Source of the DNA: Hyphomicrobiales bacterium
GTDB lineage: Bacteria; Pseudomonadota; Alphaproteobacteria; Parvibaculales; Parvibaculaceae
Length of the DNA stretch: 11,590 nucleotides
Reading direction: 5' to 3'
Assembly: GCA_015655095.1 (NCBI GenBank)
Contig: JAATFR010000155.1
Span: forward strand, 1 to 11,590
Shown: positions 6,141-11,590 of the stretch, one piece after another
Position numbering within the stretch: the first letter of the stretch is position 1
Layout of the letters: every line of letters starts with the position of its first letter
Program-made: the position numbers and the translations under genes
Notes under the pieces: generated by a model
The model's input: the letters and a program-made list of their open reading frames with translations, nothing else
Database searches by the model: none
What the model was told of the DNA's origin: nothing

Positions 6141-7907
6141 TCAGACCGCCGTTGCGTATTTCTTCATGTCGTCCCGCAGCGTGCCCTTCAGGATCTTGCC
6201 ATTGGCGTTGCGCGGCAGCGGCTCGGTGCGAATCTCGATCTTGACCGGCACCTTGAAGGCGGCCAGCAGCGTGCCGACATGGGCCTTCAACTGCGCCTCA
6301 TCGATTTCCTTGCCCGGCGCGACCTGCACAATGGCCCCCACTTCCTCACCCAGCACCCGGTGGGGAATGCCGACGACAGCCGCATCCATCACGCCGTCGA
6401 AAGCATAAAGCACGCTCTCGACCTCGACGCAGTAGATGTTCTCGCCGCCCCGGATCAGCATGTCCTTGGCCCGGTCCAGAATAAAGATGAAGCCTTCCTC
6501 GTCGATCCGCACAAGGTCGCCTGAGTGGAACCAGCCGTCCTCGGTGATAGCCGCCGCGGTCGCCTCGGGCTTGTTCCAGTAGCATTTCACGATATTGGGA
6601 CCCTTGATCCAGAGCTCCCCGATTTCGTTGACGCCGACGGGTTCGCCCTTCTCATTGACGGCCTTGACATCGCAGACGGGCACGGCGGGTCCGCAACTGT
6701 CGGGACGGTTGACGTAATCCTCAGCGGAATTCGTCGTCGTGATCGAGGATGTTTCGGTCAGCCCATAACCATTCGAAGGCGCCGATTTCGGGAACAGTTG
6801 CTTGATGCGGGTCACAAGCTCCGGCGCGGAGGGCGCGCCGCCATAGCCGACGCCATCGACGCTCGACGTATCATATTTGTCGAAGTCCGGGCTTTCGATC
6901 ACCTGCCAGACCATGGCGGGCACGCCGCCGAAGGTATTGACCTTTTCCTGCTCGATCAGTTGCAGCGCGCGTTCGGGATTCCAGCGATGCATCATCACTA
7001 CGCGCGCGCCGGTGGCATAGTTTGCGACCAGAATGGAGTGACAACCGGTGGCATGGAACAGGGGCACGGAGAGCAGCATCACACGCTGCGGGCCGGCCGG
7101 ATCAGGTGGCTGGGGAATTTCGCCCCGGCGCATCATCGCGCGGGCGGGAGCGAACATCGCGTTGATGAGGTTGGTGCACATGTTGCGGTGCGTGCCGAGC
7201 GCGCCCTTGGGCCTGCCCGTGGTGCCCGAGGTGTAGAAAATCGTGGCGTCGTCGTCGGGATCGATGGCGACGTCCGGGAAGGAATCGCCCGGCAGGCTGG
7301 CATATCCGTCCGGCGAACCGATCAGTTCCTCGAAAGCGTCCGCGCCACCACGCAGGTTTGCGGGCGTGCGCACCGCAACCACCCCTGCGAGCTTCAGATT
7401 GGGCAGGCTCGGCGCAATGCGGTCCAGCCTCTCGCTGTCGACAACAGCGACTTTCGAGCCTGAGTCCGAGATGCCATATTCAAGTTCATCCGCCGTGCCC
7501 CAGGCGTTAAGCGGCACGATGACCGCGCCAAGCGCAACCGTCGCCCAGAAGACGATGGACCATTCCGGAAAATTGCGCATGGCAAGGGTGACATGGTCGC
7601 CCTTCTTCACACCATATCTGTCCGCAAGCACCCGCGCGAAGGCCGTGACCGCGCGATAATGGTTCTCGAAAGTCAGCCGCTCGCCTTCATAGACGATGAA
7701 ATCGCGCGCCCCGAAGGCCCGGCCCGCATCGAGGATCGCGCGCAGGCTGGGCGGCGTGCTCTTGTAGACGCGGGTGGGAACGCCCCGGACATCCACGGTT
7801 TCCATCTCGAATGGCGTTCCAGGAGAGGTCAGAAAAGCGACCGCGTCCTTCATGCTCAGCACCGGCCAATTATTTGGGAGGCCGGGGTTTCTGGCTGCAT
7901 CCGTCAT
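6141..7907 (-). CDS. AMP-forming acyl-CoA synthetase (class I adenylate-forming enzyme)
   Basis: A 588-residue ANL-superfamily ligase: it activates a carboxylic acid with ATP to an acyl-adenylate and transfers it to CoA. Visible motifs are the phosphate-binding loop YTSGTTGRPKG (225-235), YGLTETS (381-387), GWFHSGDL with the ribose-binding D464, the hinge-type LDRAKDMLIRGGENIY, and the catalytic lysine K571 in PRNANGKILKG. All key residues are intact. The overall look is that of medium/long-chain fatty-acid or alicyclic-acid CoA ligases; the acid cannot be named. The start is placed at 7907 (MTDAARNPG) because GGGAG (7918-7914) lies six bases upstream. The frame stays open for 42 more codons to 8033, but that stretch has no ribosome binding site and covers a promoter-like element. 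The sulfatase gene ends 156 bp upstream on the same strand; a terminator follows the gene. Confidence 0.93.
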   Translation of the reverse strand: MTDAARNPGLPNNWPVLSMKDAVAFLTSPGTPFEMETVDVRGVPTRVYKSTPPSLRAILDAGRAFGARDFIVYEGERLTFENHYRAVTAFARVLADRYGVKKGDHVTLAMRNFPEWSIVFWATVALGAVIVPLNAWGTADELEYGISDSGSKVAVVDSERLDRIAPSLPNLKLAGVVAVRTPANLRGGADAFEELIGSPDGYASLPGDSFPDVAIDPDDDATIFYTSGTTGRPKGALGTHRNMCTNLINAMFAPARAMMRRGEIPQPPDPAGPQRVMLLSVPLFHATGCHSILVANYATGARVVMMHRWNPERALQLIEQEKVNTFGGVPAMVWQVIESPDFDKYDTSSVDGVGYGGAPSAPELVTRIKQLFPKSAPSNGYGLTETSSITTTNSAEDYVNRPDSCGPAVPVCDVKAVNEKGEPVGVNEIGELWIKGPNIVKCYWNKPEATAAAITEDGWFHSGDLVRIDEEGFIFILDRAKDMLIRGGENIYCVEVESVLYAFDGVMDAAVVGIPHRVLGEEVGAIVQVAPGKEIDEAQLKAHVGTLLAAFKVPVKIEIRTEPLPRNANGKILKGTLRDDMKKYATAV

Positions 7908-7992
7908 CTTCATCTCCCTTGCCGGAGCGTTGGCGCCGACGCTTTCCGCGCCGTCGCTTGTCGCGCGGCTTTGATTGGAATTGTTGGGAAGT

Positions 7993-8029
7993 TTGATAGC
8001 GGGTTTATGTTCGTTTTTGAAGCACGAAC
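7993..8029 (-). promoter_or_regulatory. Putative promoter and overlapping inverted repeat before the acyl-CoA synthetase gene
   Basis: On the - strand GTGCTTCAAA (8025-8016) gives TTCAAA as a possible -35 and, 17 bases on, TATCAA (7998-7993) as a possible -10, each four of six to consensus. A 6-bp inverted repeat, GTTCGT (8009-8014) and ACGAAC (8024-8029), encloses the -35, where a repressor could block initiation. The element lies about 90-120 bases before the start at 7907. The remainder of the 7908-8063 gap shows nothing else. It is a prediction by eye. Confidence 0.4.
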
Positions 8030-8063
8030 GCAATTTTCCCGAGGAATACGCAGGGGAATGGCC

Positions 8064-9671
8064 TTATGCCGGGCCCATCACCTCCAGTTTAGGCTCATGG
8101 GCGGCGGGCAGATTGTCGTAGAGATCGGCGATCAGGTCGCCGCGGATGCCCTTGTGAGCCGGATCGTCCCACAGGTTTTCCCATTGATGGGGATCGTTGC
8201 CGACATGATAAAGCTCACCCTCCGTGCCGTCATAGGCAATGGAGCTGTGCGCCTCGAAAATGGCGCTGAGCGGCGTGTCCCTGAAGGCCTCCTGCATTTT
8301 TTCCATGCCGTTGGGCTCGCCGATGGTGGAGGGCTCATAGCGGGTCAGAAGCCAGCCGTCGCGGTAGATCGAGCGCATGTGCATGCCGTAGCCGGGAAAC
8401 TGGCTGTCCCATTCGCAGATCATCCGCTCGCGGGTTTCGCTGCGCGATATGGGAAACGCCTTGCCCTGCATCCACGGCGCGGGTTCGATGCCCGCGATCC
8501 GGCAGAATGTCGGCGCGAGATCGACCTGACCGACCGGCGCATCGATTTCCGCGGGCGTCATGCCGGCGGAGGGGGCGGGCCGCCAGATCATGGGCAGGCG
8601 CATCAGCGCGTCCACATGGAACGGCCCCTTGTAGATCATGTCGAAGTCGCCCTGCATCTCGCCATGGTCCGTGGTGAAGATGACATCCGTATCCGCGTCC
8701 CAGCCCCGCGCCCCGATCCGCGCCATGACGCGCCCGACCGCCTCGTCGATCAGTTCGTTCATGACGTGAACCTTGGCGTTGATCTCCCTGATATTGTCGT
8801 GGCTGAGGTTCTTTGGCCGGTAGTTGGCGGGGGCCCCTTCCTGATTGACCCAGGCGCCCTCATGGCAAGCCAGCCAGTGGGCGGGCTTGCGGGCCAGGAT
8901 TTCCACAATTTTCTCCTCCGAGCCGGGATGGCCGTCGGGCAAGGGCTGGTCGCGCCAGTCATGGCGGCCGACTTCCGAGGCGGGCGGATCCCAGGGATGA
9001 TGGGGATCGGGAAAGCTCATCCAGACGAACCAGTCGTCTTCAGCGTCGAGCCCGTCCAGAAATTCGATGGTCCGGTCCGCCACCCAGTCGGTGTGATACA
9101 TGCCGCGCGGGATGGGATTGTTCTTGGCCTCGGGCGCGCCGGTGTCGCCGCCGCCGCTCGCATCCAGAATGGTCGCGAAATCATTGAAATGGTCGGGATG
9201 AGTTTGCTTCAGCCAGCGCCCGTAATGCCCAACCGGACGGCCGAAGAAATTCGCGGTATGGGTAGCGTGAATGGCCCTGTCGAAGCCGCGCCAGGGGCCG
9301 AAATCGCCGGTCGCCTGCCGGATATTCTCCTTGAAGCGGCCCTGAAAATCCATGTTCGGCTCGAAATGCGCCTTGCCGAGCAATGCGGTCTTGTAACCCG
9401 CCTTGTCCTTCAGATATTGCGCGACCGAGGGCGCATCTTCCGGCAGGGGCACGCCATTGGCATAGACGCCATGGGTGCGGACATATTGCCCAGTCAGCAT
9501 GGTCGAGCGCGCGGGCATGCATACCGTGTTCTGGTTATAGGCCCGTTTGTAATTGATCCCGGCGCGCCCAAGCCCGTCGATCACCGGTGTCCGGGCGAAT
9601 TTGTTGCCGTTTATCCCCAGCCCGTCAAACCTTTGCTGGTCCGTGGTGATGAAAAGGATTTTCCGTCCCAT
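8064..9671 (-). CDS. Formylglycine-type sulfatase (alkaline phosphatase superfamily)
   Basis: A 535-residue hydrolase. The signature CMPARSTMLTG (51-61) contains C-x-P-x-R: C51 would be converted to formylglycine, the nucleophile for sulfate-ester cleavage, and R55 supports it. Metal-site residues are visible as D11-Q12 in ITTDQQR and D335-H336 in TTDHGEMQGD; K100 and H102 (LLGKAHF) and K348 (YKGPFH) fit the sulfate-binding positions of the family. There is no signal peptide, so a cytoplasmic enzyme is expected. Alanine replaces the usual serine in CxPSR, as in many sulfatases and phosphonate monoester hydrolases, so a phosphoester or phosphonate-ester substrate cannot be excluded. No formylglycine-generating enzyme is in the window; it must be encoded elsewhere. 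The start is supported by GGGAG (9682-9678) six bases upstream. It lies upstream of the acyl-CoA synthetase on the same strand, suggesting a shared catabolic role. Confidence 0.9.
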   Translation of the reverse strand: MGRKILFITTDQQRFDGLGINGNKFARTPVIDGLGRAGINYKRAYNQNTVCMPARSTMLTGQYVRTHGVYANGVPLPEDAPSVAQYLKDKAGYKTALLGKAHFEPNMDFQGRFKENIRQATGDFGPWRGFDRAIHATHTANFFGRPVGHYGRWLKQTHPDHFNDFATILDASGGGDTGAPEAKNNPIPRGMYHTDWVADRTIEFLDGLDAEDDWFVWMSFPDPHHPWDPPASEVGRHDWRDQPLPDGHPGSEEKIVEILARKPAHWLACHEGAWVNQEGAPANYRPKNLSHDNIREINAKVHVMNELIDEAVGRVMARIGARGWDADTDVIFTTDHGEMQGDFDMIYKGPFHVDALMRLPMIWRPAPSAGMTPAEIDAPVGQVDLAPTFCRIAGIEPAPWMQGKAFPISRSETRERMICEWDSQFPGYGMHMRSIYRDGWLLTRYEPSTIGEPNGMEKMQEAFRDTPLSAIFEAHSSIAYDGTEGELYHVGNDPHQWENLWDDPAHKGIRGDLIADLYDNLPAAHEPKLEVMGPA

Positions 9672-9705
9672 GTCTTGCTCCCGGAAGCCCCTGCCTGCAG
9701 TCTTT

Positions 9706-9720
9706 TAATGCAGAACATTA
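9706..9720 (-). promoter_or_regulatory. Operator-like palindrome in the sulfatase leader
   Basis: TAATG (9706-9710) and CATTA (9716-9720) form a perfect 5-bp inverted repeat with a five-base centre, 35-49 bases before the sulfatase start, inside an AT-rich 95-bp gap (9672-9766) that contrasts with the surrounding DNA. A weak -35-like TTGCCT lies further upstream on the - strand, and the palindrome overlaps where a -10 would fall. A second small dyad, CTGCA/TGCAG (9695-9699 and 9709-9713), overlaps it. No terminator for hprK is evident in this gap. The structure is real; function as an operator is a guess. Confidence 0.35.
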
Positions 9721-9766
9721 GTAAGGAGGAAGCGAGACAGGCAAGAAAATTCGTAAATAAAATTTA

Positions 9767-10225
9767 TCAGCCAAGCAGGCCGTCATCTCCGGGAAAGCCG
9801 CTTGCTGCAATGGTTGCAAGCGCCAGCCGCAGCTTCTCCGGCGTACTCGCATCAAAGGCGTGAAAGGCAAGGAGCGGCAACCGCATCCCTTCGATGTCGA
9901 CATAACGCGGCTCGGGCAGCCTTGGCGCCTCATCGCGGGCGACCAGATCGACGACAAGATCGATCGGCCCCTCCTCCATGTACGGGACGCGCGCAAGCCC
10001 GAGGCCACGCACCTCCAGCAAGCCGGCAATCACATCGGGCGGCCGGGCCACAAGCCGCCCCTCGCGCGCCGTCAGATAAACCTGATCATCGGCAATCAGC
10101 CGGGCGTTGCCGGTCAGGCGCAGCAAGCGTAACGCCAGATCGGATTTACCCCTGCCGGACACGCCGCGCAGCAGCAACCCGCGCCCGTCGAGGAAAACCG
10201 CTGTCGCATGAAGACGAACCGTCAT
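9767..10225 (-). CDS. hprK: HPr kinase/phosphorylase, short alphaproteobacterial form
   Basis: A 152-residue protein equal to the C-terminal catalytic domain of HprK; Gram-positive HprK has about 310 residues with an extra N-terminal domain, and the short form is normal in Alphaproteobacteria. Seen: H6, the Walker A loop GVSGRGKS (21-28), IADDQV (44-49) with the catalytic aspartates D46-D47, and the HprK signature LEVRGLGLARVP (70-81). It phosphorylates the regulatory serine of HPr in the incomplete, regulatory PTS of these bacteria and can reverse the reaction. Its ATG (10225-10223) overlaps the TGA of the upstream sensor kinase as ATGA, so the two are translationally coupled, the typical chvG-hprK order. 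The usual followers (rapZ, EIIA-Man, ptsH) do not come next; a sulfatase gene starts 95 bp downstream. Confidence 0.93.
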   Translation of the reverse strand: MTVRLHATAVFLDGRGLLLRGVSGRGKSDLALRLLRLTGNARLIADDQVYLTAREGRLVARPPDVIAGLLEVRGLGLARVPYMEEGPIDLVVDLVARDEAPRLPEPRYVDIEGMRLPLLAFHAFDASTPEKLRLALATIAASGFPGDDGLLG

Positions 10226-11590
10226 CGGCCTTTGGGCTCCGCGTCCGCTGCGGGTAGATCGAGGATGAACCGGGCCCCCGCGCCCTCCTGCCCGTCTGGA
10301 TCGCGGTTCTCTGCCCGTATCCCGCCCTTGTGGGCCTCGACGATCTGCCTGGAGATGGAAAGGCCAAGGCCTGAATGCTTGCCGAAGGAATCGGGCCTGT
10401 CGGTCAGGAACCGGTCGAAAATCCGCTCCAGATTGTCCGTCGGGATGCCCGGCCCCTCATCCTCGACGAGAATGCGCACCAGATCGCCGACCCGGCGCAG
10501 GGTGACAGTCACCTTCCCGCCCGGCGGGCTGAAGGAAAGCGCATTGTCAATCAGATTGCGCACGACCTGGCCCAACCGGCTGTCGAACCCCTTGACCAGG
10601 AAGCCCCTCAACCCCTTCGGCCCCTCCTCGACGTGCAGCTGGACGCTCATCCCCTCCTCGCTCCCCGTCTCGTTGAAGAGATCAACCACGGTTTCGAGCA
10701 GCGTCACCACCTGCACGTCGGCCATGTCCCGGCGGGACAGTTCGGCATCGAGCCGCGACGCGTCGGAAATGTCGCTGATCAGCCGGTCGATACGGCGAAT
10801 ATCGTCATGCACGATCTGCATCAGCCGCGCACGCGCATCGGGATCCCGGGCCAGATCCAGCGTTTCGATGGCGCTGCGCAGCGAGGTGAGCGGGTTTTTC
10901 AGTTCATGCGCCACATCGGCGGCAAAGCTTTCGATGGCGTCGATCCGCAGATAGAGCGAATTGGTCATCTCCCGCAACACGCCGGAAAGATTGCCGATTT
11001 CGTCACGTCGCGAGGTGAAATCGGGGATCTGGGCGCGGGCGATCTTGCCGCGCCGCACGATCTCGGCGGATTCCGCCAGCCTGCGCACCGGCTCCGCGAT
11101 GGTGCCCGCCAGCACCACCGAAAGCAAAATGGAAACCCCGAGCGCCACCAGCGCCACCTGCAGAATCGCGAACCGCTCGGCGCGGACGATCTTGTCGATA
11201 TCGCCGCCCTGCGTGGAAAGCATCAGCGCGCCCAGCACCGCCCGATAGCGCTGGATCGGCACAGCAACGCTGACGATCAGCTCACCCCGGTCGTTGATTC
11301 GCTCCATGCTGGAGGGCACCCCCTTGAGGGCGCGCGAGACCTCCTCGTAAATGGTCCCGTCCTGGCTTCCCGCCTCGCGATAGCGCGGCAGGTCACGGCC
11401 CGGCAGCAAAGACCTCGCCCATTCTTCAAGACGGGCAAATGGCCCCTGCCGGTCCTGCCAGTCGGGCGGCGGCAGTTCGAACGCGACGATCTGGCCGGTA
11501 TCGGTAAGGTTGCGGCTGTCGAGCAACAGCACCGCATCATCATCATAAAGCCGCGCGCGCGTCTGGGTCGGCACCACGAGGCGGCGCAGA
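10222..11590 (-). CDS. chvG: Sensor histidine kinase, ChvG type (5' end beyond the window)
   Basis: The C-terminal 455 or so residues of a membrane sensor kinase. The frame remains open to the window edge and begins LRRLVVPTQTRARLYD, which is internal to ChvG-type proteins, so the GTG at 11577 is not the true start; the first membrane segment is missing. Visible in order, numbering from that GTG: periplasmic sensor part to about 130; a membrane segment (FAILQVALVALGVSILLSVVLAG, about 133-155); HAMP linker; dimerisation domain with phospho-accepting H224 in FAADVAHELKNPLTSLR; and the ATPase domain with N-box (NLIDNALSFSPPGG), G1 (EDEGPGIP) and G2 (SGLGLSIS). ChvG with its regulator ChvI controls acid and envelope stress, exopolysaccharide and motility genes in Alphaproteobacteria. 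The chvI gene would be expected just upstream, outside the window. The stop overlaps the hprK start by four bases. The symbol rests on this linkage plus the sequence pattern. Confidence 0.85.
   Translation of the reverse strand, partial: LRRLVVPTQTRARLYDDDAVLLLDSRNLTDTGQIVAFELPPPDWQDRQGPFARLEEWARSLLPGRDLPRYREAGSQDGTIYEEVSRALKGVPSSMERINDRGELIVSVAVPIQRYRAVLGALMLSTQGGDIDKIVRAERFAILQVALVALGVSILLSVVLAGTIAEPVRRLAESAEIVRRGKIARAQIPDFTSRRDEIGNLSGVLREMTNSLYLRIDAIESFAADVAHELKNPLTSLRSAIETLDLARDPDARARLMQIVHDDIRRIDRLISDISDASRLDAELSRRDMADVQVVTLLETVVDLFNETGSEEGMSVQLHVEEGPKGLRGFLVKGFDSRLGQVVRNLIDNALSFSPPGGKVTVTLRRVGDLVRILVEDEGPGIPTDNLERIFDRFLTDRPDSFGKHSGLGLSISRQIVEAHKGGIRAENRDPDGQEGAGARFILDLPAADAEPKGR

Noticed and set aside
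7908..8033. A 42-codon N-terminal extension of the acyl-CoA synthetase.
   Set aside because: No ribosome binding site at 8033, low-complexity residues unlike the family N-terminus, and overlap with a promoter-like element. GGGAG before 7907 marks the start.
9722..9729. AAGGAGGA on the + strand, a perfect Shine-Dalgarno look-alike.
   Set aside because: No start codon follows at a usable distance, and both flanking genes lie on the - strand.
7593..9863. A 756-codon open frame on the + strand opposite the sulfatase and part of the synthetase.
   Set aside because: It lies antisense to two genes with intact family motifs, has no ribosome binding site at its start, and its translation looks like a codon-bias shadow (rich in Arg, Gly, Ala, His, Asp). 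Long antisense frames are common in GC-rich DNA.

Overview
The window is GC-rich, densely coding DNA from an alphaproteobacterium. The best evidence is at the right end. There a ChvG-type sensor kinase overlaps by four bases a short HPr kinase gene (hprK) that consists only of the catalytic domain, which is a hallmark arrangement of that class. I cannot name the genus. I find no rRNA, tRNA, CRISPR array, insertion sequence or integrase.

Left part, + strand. (i) A small Gly/Ala-rich protein (17-370) whose N-terminus matches the double-glycine leader of peptides processed and exported by C39-peptidase ABC transporters. (ii) A 580-residue amidohydrolase of the N-acyl-D-amino-acid deacylase group (433-2175), with its ribosome binding site partly inside a perfect 9-bp hairpin. 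(iii) A large membrane protein (2371-5094) that fuses a GH17 domain to a processive GT2 glycosyltransferase, the architecture of NdvB/NdvC-type beta-1,3(-1,6)-glucan synthases.

Middle part, - strand. A strong bidirectional terminator (5114-5143) separates the glucan synthase from a convergent block. In transcription order the block is a cytoplasmic formylglycine-type sulfatase (9671-8064), an AMP-forming acyl-CoA synthetase (7907-6141) with its own terminator, and an SDR oxidoreductase (5925-5161). Desulfation, CoA activation and oxidoreduction would fit catabolism of a sulfated or lipid-like compound, but the substrate is not visible. The leaders of the synthetase and the SDR share a 10-mer at similar distances from their starts. 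It is part of a promoter-like element in both, suggesting co-regulation from separate promoters.

Right part, - strand. chvG (its 5' part lies beyond the window) and hprK form a translationally coupled pair that would link envelope/acid-stress sensing to the regulatory PTS. The usual next genes (rapZ, EIIA-Man, HPr) are absent; the sulfatase follows directly.

The most unusual items are the double-glycine peptide at the left edge, the hairpin over the deacylase ribosome binding site, the shared promoter-like element, and the palindrome in front of the sulfatase. All intergenic gaps are under 200 bp and are described in the entries.
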